This document shows, one piece after another, positions 1-11,021 of a stretch of 64,000 nucleotides of DNA. Location: the NCBI RefSeq assembly GCF_002127325.2, contig NC_035449.2, forward strand, positions 77,910,693 to 77,974,692. Reading direction: 5' to 3'. The DNA is from Helianthus annuus (Eukaryota > Streptophyta > Magnoliopsida > Asterales > Asteraceae). The translations under genes and the position numbers were made by a program. Every line of letters begins with the position of its first letter. The stretch's first letter is position 1. A model generated the notes under the pieces. That model ran no database searches. It was not told where the DNA came from and worked only from the letters and a program-made list of their open reading frames with translations.

Positions 1-74
1 TATGTGTATTACATCATATTGTTTTGTTTTTGTTTTATGTTAAGTTTTTTTAAATTAACATTTTTGTTGTGTAG

Positions 75-2108
75 ATTTTATTGGATTTGTTGAAGTGTGT
101 TTCAACATCGAAGACACAACAAAGAAAGATGGTAGCAAAGGAAAGAGACTCAATCTGAAAATTGAAGACCTTGAGTAAGTATTTTAGCTAGTGCAAAAGA
201 ATTTCAATTTTTTTACGTATTAATATTGTTTTGATTTTTTTTTATATTATATTTTCGTATTTTTAGAGGTCAAAAATGTCCGGTTACGTTGTGGGACTCT
301 TTTGCTGTTGACATGTTTACGTACATGAATGACAAGAAGCGTGAGAAATTTGTGGTTATCATTTGCCACTTTGGTACAGTAAATCTTTACAAGGGTACGT
401 TACAAATATAAATTACAATGTTTTTTTATTAGGATCTTATAATTTTTGTATGATATTTAGCTGTATTTTAGATAAGTTTGGTATTTATATATTGATTTAT
501 TGCTGCGTTATATTTAATTTCAGGCAAGCGTGGAGTGGCCAACAGTTTTGATCTAAGTAGACTTTTTATTGATAATGCTGACATTGAAGAAATTACATCT
601 TTCAGAGAGAGGTATATTTAGTACTATCGAGATAAACATGAAACAATATTTTTTTAATTAAAATTATAATTTTATTCGTTATTACCCATGCATGTATCTT
701 TCAACTATGTTTAGGTATGTTGCCAAAGTTTCTGCTTCCAAGTCATCTAATGAGAATCTTGGTTCTTATCTTATTTCAACTGTGGAAGATGAGTTCCTCA
801 ACAAAGGAGATTTCATGCTCATTGGTTTACTTGGAACCATATTGGAGGTATAGTTTTTTTGTATTTTGTAACATCTATATTACATAGATCTATCTTTTAT
901 ATTTACATTGGAAGATTAACATTTTCGGTCAATTTTTTTGTAGAAGAAGAAGGTGTTGGTTATTGGCACAGTCACTGCCATATGCACTGATAAGCTTTGG
1001 TATTACAATGGTTGTAACCACTGCAAATCACGTGTCGAGGATAGATTTGTAACTAAAGAAGGCGACGATGGTTCATGTGATGCAGCTGAAACAAAGGCTT
1101 TGGTGTGTACCAACAATGAATGTCAAGGAGTGGACATTTATGCAATTCCGCGGTTTGATATTATTTTTTAATTCAGTATACAATTGTAAAATTAACTTAT
1201 TTTTTTTACCTAATATTAACATTCTCATATTTTTTTAATTTCAATACAATAGTTTCAAGATACCTATCAGGGTCCAAGATTCATCTGGAACAGTTTCATT
1301 AACCCTGTTTGATTATGAAGCTTTAAATTTTTTTAAGAAATCGGCCAAAGACTTACTTGCTATTCAAGATCAGGTAATCATAATATTTAACCCCGTTATT
1401 ATTTTTTGTAGTCGTACTAATTTAAGATTTATTTTTATTAATTTATAGGTTGTTAATTCCGGTGAGATCCCCAATCCCTATCCTGAGGTATTTGACACAT
1501 TGATTGGAAAGAAATATGCCTTTGTCATAAATGTTAGCGACTATAACATTGAATATCAAGTTGAGAATTATGGCATTGCAATGGCAACGAACGATGATGA
1601 CATCATTGCTGCTCTCTACTCCAAATTCAATATTAACCAGGTATAATTCTTAATTATTATATTCTTATTGTTTCATATTTCTTTCATTTTCATTGTACAT
1701 AAATATAAGCAGTTGTATTTAAATTTATTGTTTCTTTTATTCTTACAGCATGAACAGTCTGAATCGTATGGTGTTCCGTTGTCCGCCAGTGTGTCTAATG
1801 CATGTGAGGTTACTAAGGTAATATAATAAATTATTATTTTATTTAATTTGTTTGTAATATTTATATTTAATGTTTGTTTATATTAGGATGACGTGTCAAT
1901 CACCGGTGATAATGTTACGCCTATTTCCAATGGACCTGGAACCAGCAAGAAGGTGTCTTCCGTTGAAGTAAAACGTAATCTTGGTGAAGTTTATGAAGCA
2001 GATGATGAATTACGTTGTTCTTCTACAAAGCGCCGCATGAGTGATGAAATCGTTGAAGATGAAGTTGTTGATCATTCGAAGACATTGATTCCGAAGGTTG
2101 AGAAATAA
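75..2108 (+). CDS. RPA1-like single-stranded DNA-binding protein, 3' exons (5' end outside window)
   Basis: Nine exons can be followed with GT-AG borders and consistent phase: 75-174, 267-394, 524-611, 715-847, 944-1152, 1253-1373, 1449-1640, 1749-1817 and 1887-2108 (stop). The product resembles the large subunit of replication protein A, which coats single-stranded DNA in replication and repair. The first exons give an OB fold typical of DBD-B (a VTLWD motif from about 285). The exon at 944 opens DBD-C with a zinc-ribbon pattern: CNHC, then C-x4-C about 40 residues later. The lysine-rich tail (KRNL, SSTKRR) recurs in the second RPA-like gene at 9527. No frame break was found. Plant Helitrons often carry RPA1-like genes, so this may be Helitron cargo rather than the housekeeping RPA1. 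The N-terminal part lies left of the window. Confidence 0.85.
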
Positions 2109-3139
2109 TTTACCGCATTTGATAAACAATTTCAGTTTTTGGTTTGATTATGGATTTTTGTTTGGACACATGGTTTTGTCTTTGTTATGGATTTTTTGCT
2201 GGTGGTAGTTTTTTTTGGGATAATCCGTGAATTTTTATTTTAATAAACAATTTTACTGTTTCCCTTGATTGTGCTATTTTGTTTCAACACATGGTGGTAG
2301 TTTTCTTATTGATTTTTAATTAACTTCTTTCCACTAAATTTCTTTCAACGGATATGGTTAGTTGTTAGTGTTTATGAAGTAGATGATGCATTACGTTGTT
2401 CACCTATTATTTAATGTTTAAAATTGTTATTGTTAATTACATAAATCGAGATTAAAAACTTTAAAAATATATGTAAACTATAAATGATTTTGAAATAAAA
2501 TTGAAAAAGTGTAAATAAATGTTTTCAAAAAAAACTTTACAAAACGTACCATAATCTTTATTTGGAAAAATTAACAACCTTATTAACAAAAACATTTTAT
2601 AATTATTATGATATTTAACGTTTACAAGTACTTGGTTGTCTATTTAATTGTGATATATTAACTGAAATTAGTCAAACGTTTTTTTTACCGATTTTTGTTA
2701 AGTCATCAATTATGGACAAGTTACCTTATCAATATTGTATAATTTGATTATAGTTGTTACTTTTTCATTTTATGGTAATTAAGTTTGATAAAAAATATCA
2801 ATTAATTATATTTGTATGGTAATATAAGAAAGCTTGAAATATTGAATAAAAAATGTTACATTGTATGCTTGTGACTTTATTTTGATATCGCCATTTAATA
2901 GGTTAACATTAAAATATTGAATAAAAAATGTTTTTTAGGAAATATTTTATATGTTTTTTTTATGTATTTCCTATATCGTTAATGACTCAAATTTAAATTG
3001 AAATTCATGTGTGGTCCATTTATATTATTTTGGACACAATATTTTCATTCATTATCGTATTTAATGATTTATATCTTATATAGTAGTTTCTTAAAATAAG
3101 TTATCCTCATTGATTATAAATTTTACCTTCCATTGCAAT
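2109..3139. other. AT-rich intergenic DNA
   Basis: No coding exon, structural RNA or terminal-repeat element was recognised. The stretch is strongly AT-rich with short A and T runs. Confidence 0.5.
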
Positions 3140-3147
3140 TATAAATA
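3140..3147 (+). promoter_or_regulatory. TATA-box candidate for the F-box gene
   Basis: TATAAATA lies about 250 bp before the F-box start codon in AT-rich DNA. Assignment rests on position only. Confidence 0.35.
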
Positions 3148-3391
3148 CACCATTTTTTAGTTGGTCAGAACCTTGTGTGTGTTGAGATAAAAGGTAATTA
3201 TCACTAACACAAATTATCTCTTTGTTGATTTATCTTTCACTAGGTTTTGTTTTTAATTTTCCATTCATGTTCATACGATTCAATTTTGGATTATTATATG
3301 TTATGTTTATTATTCATCCAACTTTGTGGCCAACTTCAAAAATTGCAGTACATGATTCTCATCCAACGTTTCTTATGAATTTTTTTGTAGG

Positions 3392-4425
3392 ATGGAACGT
3401 CTTCAGTTTGAAATGTTTGCTAATGAAATCCTGTCAAGGCTACCAACAAAGTGTGTTGCTCGATTAAGATGTGTTTCTAAACAATGGCCATACACTATCG
3501 CCGTATGGCTAATAACCCTTATCGTAAGGTTATCATGTTGACCAAGTCATCAATTGATATTCATAACTTGATTGGAGGAAAGTTATACATTTCTTCAAGG
3601 AAGATTATTTCCTTCCCCGTTGACACCCATCTTTCCAGTCTAATCATTCTTGCTTCTTAGTATGGTATTTTACTGATGTGCATTCAGTGGCGTCCGAACG
3701 AATTGATTCTTTGGAATCCAACAACTAACCAATTTTTGAACTTGTGTGATAAGAAACCTAAAAATTTTTTTGATTTAAGGGAAGATGCAGTTGGGATTTA
3801 TATGGATTCATCTAACGATCTAAAAATATTACTTCTGCAACGTCGTAAGGATGATGTTATACCGCGTGTGTATTCTCGGAACACATGTCAATGGAAAACT
3901 TTAACTTTCTTGAAAGGAGCGGATTACGCTTCAAGTTTATATTGGTGGTCTTCCGGAACTTTATGCAATAATGTTTTATATTTTCCATCTCCACACTATT
4001 GGACGCCTGCTAAAAGTTATACGATTGCTTTTGATGTTGAATCTGAAACTTTCTCGAAGGTTTCCATACCCCAACATACTGATGTTATTGGTCGCCAAAC
4101 CAGGTTTCTTACAATCCGCAACACACTTCATATGTTTATTGTTGTAGAGACCCCTGAAACAATTGTGAAGCTATATAAATTTGAAGATGAACTATGGTCA
4201 GAAGTGTCGTCTTTTACAAACGTAAAGTTATTTTACTCATTTGATTCATGGCGTAACAAAGTAGCTGAGAACAAAGGTGACACTTGGTCTGTTCAGATCG
4301 ATCGGTGTGGTATTTTTGAGATTCAATTTGGACTGAAAGATTTTCAATACTTTCACGACGCTGAGAACTTTAAAGGACTAAACAATGTAGCATCGTATGA
4401 AGAAACCGTTATCTCACCTATTTAG
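3392..4425 (+). pseudogene. F-box protein with F-box-associated domain, frameshifted
   Basis: The start ATG at 3392 opens a short F-box: N-E-I-L-S-R-L-P-T-K, then the hallmark R-C-V-S-K-Q-W. Such proteins recruit targets to SCF ubiquitin ligases through SKP1. Right after the KQW motif the frame is lost: the following residues (YRRM...) continue only in another frame from about 3494, and the usual link between these blocks is shortened, so a small deletion is likely. In that second frame a TAG at 3658-3660 interrupts before an open stretch at 3676-4425. The open stretch carries the F-box-associated region (LILWNPTTNQF and a beta-rich repeat region). Two lesions make a non-functional copy likely. 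An unannotated short intron over the breaks is possible but has no good splice sites that I can see. Confidence 0.75.
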
Positions 4426-5101
4426 AATTTATAAGTTGATGTTAGTGATATTATTTTGATTATATATCGATATTAACACTTTATTAAAGTGTCGTATTTC
4501 CAATTTCCAAATCTTTATAAAATAAAAGATTCAAATATTTAGTCATATGATGTTTTGTAATTTATTATTATTATTTTTAGCTATTTGTTCATTTTCGTTG
4601 GTATTATGCATTCTTTTTTACCAAATTCCATCCAATTGGAGTGGATAAAGAAGAATACTTATTTATAATTGGAGCGGATGAGGCCCATAAAAACAATTTT
4701 TATACCCAGTTACATATAACCTATTTACTATCATTTTTACATATTTTAAAGTTTTATTAAAATGGTTTATTTGCTCCTTTATTTATTATTTTTTTTTCTT
4801 ACTAAATCACTTATATTTCGTGATAATGTATTTTGATCCATTATTTATTAATTTTTCTATTTTTTTATTTTTTATGTGTTATGAATTCTTAGGTTGATGT
4901 TTTCCGTATAAAAAACATAATTAAACAATGGATATTACACATATTATATAACAGATTATAATTATAATAAGCAAAAACAATTGATTTGCATATCACAATT
5001 TTTTGTAATCGAAAAAAAAATTAATAGTTGAAATATTATTCATAAGGTAGGAAACAGTTATTATAACAAACAAAGAAGCCATATGTTAAAGGTTCCAAAA
5101 G
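4426..5101. other. AT-rich intergenic DNA
   Basis: Nothing codable beyond chance frames was seen. It separates two convergent genes and may contain their polyadenylation regions. Confidence 0.45.
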
Positions 5102-5455
5102 ACTAATGATTTTTTTCACCAATCGTGTTATCTTCTTCCATTGCCTCATATTCTTCTATCTTCCTCCGTTTCGATTCAGGAGGAAAAAACTCGTCATAAA
5201 TGATTTTATATAGCGTTGGACAATCCTCCCAGAAAGTTTCCTGCATCCATAAATCTCAAATGATTTTGAAGAAAAAACAAACAATGTTGTTAAAAGTAAT
5301 ATAAATTTTGAAACTATGTTCAACATAAGTTTAATATATTACCGCATATTTTTTACCATAGTTGACGTGTAACCATTCAAACGGCCATGATGATAGACCT
5401 TCATTCCATTGTTTGCATACACATTTGTACTGCTCATTGTCTCTACCATTGAGCC
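5102..5455 (-). CDS. Two orphan coding exons of unknown family
   Basis: On the minus strand, two exon-like blocks join through a short intron. The upstream block (about 5343-5455) follows an ATTAG acceptor and is rich in Trp, Cys and Lys (CVCKQW, WPFEWLH). The downstream block (about 5102-5241) begins ETFWEDCP and ends in a basic then acidic tail (SKRRKIEEYE) at a stop near 5106. Composition and clean reading suggest real coding sequence, but I do not recognise the family. They lie downstream of the B3 gene on the same strand and could be its last exons or a separate gene fragment. Confidence 0.4.
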
Positions 5456-6203
5456 TAATTAAAATTTCAAACAATATAATATCGAAAGGAATATAAACCA
5501 TTATGAAATGTTTTGAAACATGTAATTGAAGAATGTATGTTGATGCTTTATATAGTATAATAAGTTGGGCCTAATGTAATAAACCCAAAAAAAAAAACGA
5601 ATTTTAAGTTAAACATTGTGATGATGTTTCTAACTGTTAATTTTCGGATATTTGTCAAGTAATCAATTCCATATTTGTAAAATCGGTTTTTTTAGGAAAT
5701 GCTACAAGAATAAGGTTATTTTGTTACTTATTCTGTTTTGCTATAATTTTGGTTGTATGAACAAATTTAAAGGTTTCTAATTAGGTGGTGATAATTGAGA
5801 ATGGTCAACGTACCCTCTACCAACTTTATGATGATGGCAACTAACAGTATCATTGAAATCAAAAATTTCGATTTTTCTTCTTTTCAAATAAGTAATAATT
5901 TGTTTTCAGTTTTAATCTAAATAATATATATCTATTGTTCTTCTTAGTATTAGTAATGTGCGACCACAGTTAAGAACAAATGATACAATATAATCCTAAT
6001 ATAAACCATTTGTTAACATTCATACATATTGTTATATAATGTTTCAAAAACTTCACATAATACATATACTGAAATATTAACTAAACTTTTAGAAAATAAA
6101 CTACCAACCACATGTTCATATGCAAATATATAAGTATCCAAAAAAACCTTAACCATTAACCACACATAAACTAACAAAAATGTCTATTATCATCTTTCGA
6201 CAT
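5456..6203. other. Non-coding stretch between minus-strand exon groups
   Basis: No supported exon was found. AT-rich. Confidence 0.4.
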
Positions 6204-8243
6204 GCCTTAAATTCGATCCACATTTGTTAACTCCATCACCTGTGTTGAGGTAACAAAGTTGAAGTGAAGAATGTCACCATTCTTCAAACTATTTGCTGAC
6301 ATAAAGTTACCCCAATTGACCATTTTGTAACGTGGTACGTCACCATTTTTTTCAGTTTCCACTTCGTTCTCGATTATTTTTCCATCCAGACATTTAACCT
6401 TCAATGCATGAAGCTTCTTTGTAAGACCAGATCTCCTCGCTACTTCAACATGAAGTCGCTACATAAAAAATGTTACATTATATTATTATAATTTACCCTA
6501 TAATTTATATATTATCTTACTACAACTCATTATACAAATTATCATACCAATCTATTTTCTCCTTTTTTTGTAAACTCATAATTTTCTTGATCAATTTCAG
6601 CCTTCTTTCTTTTTCCACTATGTTGTCTGGTTTGGCTTTCTTCTCCAGCTTTCGATACCTTATTATAGTAGTTAACAGCATTTGAAGTATAATATCATTA
6701 ATCAATAATAACAAATAAATAATTTTAATTTTGGTTCTATAGCAATGACTCAATAAATCAGTTGTTAACTCTCTTTGTTTTGATGATCTAAGACAGCTTG
6801 AAACATCTGCTTTGAGCACTTCTATAGATTCTTCAATTTCCTTTCCCTTTTTTGATCTTGAAACAACAACTTGTGCAACCTTTTTGCGTTTGTTTTCAAT
6901 ATATTTAGTATATATGTTAAACATATAAATTTCTAAATCAAATACATACTAATCATATGGAATGCTGTTTGTATTTATATTAAGTGATTATTACCTTATC
7001 ACTACCTTGAACCTCTGAACATGAAGTATTTTTTTTTTTGTTGTTGTCAAATCCTCAACTTTTACAACTCCTTTTTTTTATGCAACATCTTCTCAGTTTC
7101 ACTTCCAATGTCTTTAACCTGATATGAAATTTTGATATTCAAATTTAATATATATAAAATAACAAAATATAGAAAACTAGATTACTTCATTATTCAAATT
7201 AATATTTAAAAAAATACATAGTATAACACACTACGTCATTCATCAACGTATCTCCACTTGTATTTGTTCCAGTATCCCCAAGATTCAACAAACTTCTGTA
7301 AATAAAAAATGTATATATTTAATAATCCAATTTATAGGATAAGTGTTTTTTTTAAGAAGAACAAACTTACATAATAAGCATTTTGTTGGAACATTGATTT
7401 AGATATTATTTCACAGAAATCGCTCTCTTCTGCTTCTTTTTGAGTACCCAATTTAACTTCAATTCCATTCCTGAATGCCCTCAAATGAAATATCACATTA
7501 CCAATCTTATCGAATATGAGTGTGTCACCATCACATATGTTCAAAGTTTCACACAGTTTCGGCCATCCATCCTTAAAAGCATATGTAACATGAAGTTTAT
7601 CTGCCATTACATCCCAGTACCTACCACCCGCAAATACTTGGTAAATTCCGTTTAGCTCGTGGTTTCTGTAAAACATGTTAATAAATTCATCTGGAATTAC
7701 CTGCAAGTTAGGAAAACATATTTATAATTAAAACTACTAAATATGTATTACATTTTACCTGTCTACAATGTTGACATCTAATTTACTATTAAAAAGTTCT
7801 CTTACCGTAAGACCCAGTTTTGCGTAGTTGTTCTTTGTTATGTATGATTGACCATGCACATTGTTTATGAACGGAAAAACCTCCAACACTTTGTCCCCAA
7901 TGCTTCTAAATAACAGCCATGTGTTTTTTACCAAATGAAGATTATTAACAACAGCCCTCCAACCATTTGTTAATACTGGTAACTGATCCATGTGTCGAAG
8001 TCTAACTGTCCAATGTCTACCGTCTTCATGACGAACCTCTATGTTCATATGCTGCCAGTCAGTGCCCCATTTTTTGTAACAAATGTAACAGGTACCATCT
8101 ACATTAACGTTGTTATATGCATTTTAGAAGTAGAACACATTTAACATATGCTGACAACGTTATATTTGATCAACGAACAAACGGGAATTACACATACCAA
8201 CGAAAGCTCTTTAGGATCTTCCATTAGTTGAACAAAACATAGA
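6204..8243 (-). CDS. B3-domain DNA-binding protein (REM-like), three B3 modules, possibly decayed
   Basis: On the minus strand three B3-type modules are visible. Module 1 is in exon 7806-8098 (GRHWTVRL, then NGWRAVVNN and LVKNTWLLFR). Module 2 spans the junction to exon 7371-7700: the donor GTAAGA at 7805 and acceptor at 7701 join in phase 0 to VIPDEFIN, then GGRYWDV, KDGWPKLCE and CDGDTLIFD. Module 3 is in the last exon, about 6204-6456 (RLHVEVARRSGLTKK, then NGDILHFNF). Between modules 2 and 3 lies a Lys/Glu-rich linker (about 6520-7300) with coiled-coil character. B3 proteins of this class are plant nuclear DNA-binding factors. The first exon is unclear: an ATG at 8224-8243 with a GTATGT donor does not join module 1 in frame. 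A-runs near 7020-7080 also upset the linker frame, so this may be a decaying copy. Confidence 0.65.
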
Positions 8244-8259
8244 ACCATGTTGTACACTG

Positions 8260-9455
8260 CAATGGATAATACTTATTAATTCGAAATCATTTTTTTTTCA
8301 GTTCAAGAAACCATACAACCATAGACCATTATTACCCACTATTTAGTTATTTCCTTCTTCCTGTAAAGTATTTGTTTAGCATACACTTATAATTTTTATA
8401 TAAATTAAAAAAAATTAATAATTAATTTCTTCCTTTAGTTCTTTCTTTAAGCACAATTTTTTTCCTTTTATGACTAATAGCACTCATTATCTTTGTAATC
8501 ACTCTAAATCGTTGAGAATCTTAACATGCAATCTAAGAATACTACTTATTTGTTTTGTAAATCGATTTCCCTCTTTTTTCTACATGAAATCTATACTTGA
8601 AGTTCTATTTAACAGATGTTATTATAAAAAAAATAGTAACCGATTAATAAAAATAATGATTCTGATCTTACCTTTTCTTCGAAATTATGCTGCAAGTTTC
8701 TTCGTTTCACTTGGATTCTCTTCAAGATAATGACGCTACTTCAAGCCCTAACAGTTCAATCTGTTATGATGTTGATGAAGTGATAATGTTATGTTTTTAA
8801 TATTTACATATTTAGATATTTTAATAATTGAAATTAATAAAAAGTAATGATGGTATATCTTTGGGAGAAGGTATTGAAGTGATGGTTCTTGAAAAGCAAC
8901 GGCTATGTTAACTTTTTAAATTTTTTATGTGTTCTATTATTTTAAAATAATTATCATATATGTTCTCCTTATCTAACACACAAAATGTGAATTAAAAATA
9001 TTTTTCGAAAATTAAACCATTGAAATATTTACATGTTAAATATGAAGTTAATTATTTAGTTTCCTTATTAAAAGACTTTGTAAATTTTCAGAATGTTTCA
9101 TAAAATTCAAGCATTAAATTTTCCATTATATTTTAGTCATTCAAATCTTACCAAATATTATTACTTATTACAATTAGCAAGATATATTTTAAAAAATATA
9201 TCAAGTTTTTACATTCCAAATTCCAAATACGAAATACATATTAGGTATTTGAAATTTTAATTCAAAATAAAAGATTTCGGTTATTATTCAATAATATTAA
9301 AAGAAATACTAAAAAATTATACTTTATTTTATTCGTATATCTCATGTAATATTATTTCCTATTTTTTCTTATATTTTATAAAATTACAAAATCTAGTGTA
9401 CATAATAGATTTCTTATTTCCTAATCTTTTTCAAAGTTATTGAATTTTCTAACCT
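8260..9455. other. AT-rich intergenic DNA between divergent genes
   Basis: No coding sequence or element ends were recognised. It separates the minus-strand B3 gene from the plus-strand RPA-like gene and should hold both promoters. Confidence 0.45.
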
Positions 9456-9463
9456 TATAAATA
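9456..9463 (+). promoter_or_regulatory. TATA box of the short RPA-like gene
   Basis: TATAAATA sits 64 bp before the start codon at 9527, a normal plant distance allowing a short leader. Confidence 0.55.
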
Positions 9464-9526
9464 CAACCGGTTTAATATTAAACCTATTATCTCAAATTGA
9501 ATTTTGCCTTTTATTTGTAAACAATC

Positions 9527-10390
9527 ATGTTTTCAAACTCTCATGATGTCTCTTCTGGGTTTTTTAACAATGCATCTTTCAGTAGCATTGATGTGTTATG
9601 GGAAACAACTAAGGTACGTGTAATTAATTTTCCGTTGAAGTTTTCAATTATTTGTTTTAACTGTTTTGTTGGATTTTGCAATTTTTTTAGCCAAAGTCTC
9701 TTATCATATTCGGTATAATCAAGAACATATTTACCGGTTTTGGTTGGCACTACATGACATGTCCAACGTGTTTACATGAGGCTACTATGGACGTTGAGCA
9801 ATATCTTCCACTTGATGGTTCTTGTGATTTTAAGAAGTATGAAGTTTATCGCTGCTCTAACTATGACTGTTTTGAACACATCATAAAACCTCTGCCGAAA
9901 TTGAAGATCAAAATTGAAGTTGAGGATGACACTGATTCAACTCATCTTATATTATTTCATGATCAAGCTATACAGGTTTTGAATAAATCTGCTGATGAAT
10001 TGGTTAAAGAGAATGAATCGGTATATTTTCAGTTTATAATAGTTTTATTCTATAATAATTTTGTTAACATTTGTAAAATATTAACAGATTGATATTTATC
10101 CGACGTTTCCAAAGGAGATTAAGGCTTTGGTTGGGAAGTTGTTTGCGTATAAGATCCAAGTTACCCATGAAAATATCGAAAAGTTTGATGAAGTTTATGA
10201 TATCACAGCCATAAGCAGTGATTATTCTATTATTTCCCATGTTAAAAAGAGCATTTTGTATTTACAGAAGTAGAAGATCGCAAAAGGTAAACGTAATCTG
10301 TATGAGTTGTATGACATTGATCCAACATTTCCGAGTTGTTCTTCAAAGCGCAAGATCGATGAAGAAAAAGATGAGAAAGATTTTGATTGA
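9527..10390 (+). CDS. Short RPA1-like protein, DBD-C only, with in-frame TAG near the end
   Basis: Three exons: 9527-9613 (ends ETTK at a GTACGT donor), 9692-10020 and about 10087-10273. The middle exon gives the zinc ribbon of RPA1 DBD-C: CPTC, then CSNYDC about 40 residues later, followed by an OB-fold strand pattern. The start is supported by a TATA box at 9456. The reading frame meets TAG at 10271-10273, yet the same frame stays coding afterwards (KGKRNLYELYD, SSKRKIDEE) to TGA at 10388-10390, matching the tail of the gene at 75-2108. So the TAG is either a nonsense mutation or part of an unrecognised intron. Position just before RepHel fits the accessory RPA gene of plant Helitrons. Confidence 0.7.
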
Positions 10391-10695
10391 AGTCTAGAGA
10401 ATTACTAATGAAGAAATCATGTTTTTTTTCTTTAGTCACAAGAATTTAAGATTTTTTATTTCAATATTTGTTTTATGTGTTAGACTCTATTTTAATTTTG
10501 ATAATTGAAATTCCTGTTTTTTCCTTTATAATCGTTTTATGTATACTTAAGATTTTAAAATTTAAAGTTTTCATAAAATAGAATAATAATATTGAGTATA
10601 TAGATGGGAACTTTAAACTTAATTTAGAAAGTTTGTAACTGAATGTAACCGATATTCAATTCACTAAATTTAATAGAAAAGCTCAATTACTGCAA

Positions 10696-10703
10696 TATAT
10701 AAA
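10696..10703 (+). promoter_or_regulatory. TATA-box candidate for RepHel
   Basis: TATATAAA, 319 bp before the RepHel start codon. No better candidate is nearer. Confidence 0.35.
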
Positions 10704-11021
10704 GAAGACCTTATTTAACCCACTCATCTTGCATTACAATATTTGTTATTCATAATAGTTAATGAAATTCAAATAGACAAGTTCCCTCTTTCAGATACAT
10801 TCAGACACACATTTCAATTATGTATGTTCCAGTTCATGCGTATCTAAAATTCCGAAGGTAATTGTATATGTATTCATCATTAGTTAATGTTATAAAGAAG
10901 ATGTAATTATCACAGATTGCATTTCCTTTACCTATTCTACAAATTTGATATGAACAATTATGTTTTCTAATAAGTTTCTTTTTGTTTTTTTTTAATGAAG
11001 TTGTGATTAATAACTTATACT

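Noticed and set aside
75..2108. Calling this the housekeeping RPA1 gene
   Set aside because: N-terminal part is not visible and a sister copy sits beside a Helitron transposase, so the housekeeping role cannot be supported.
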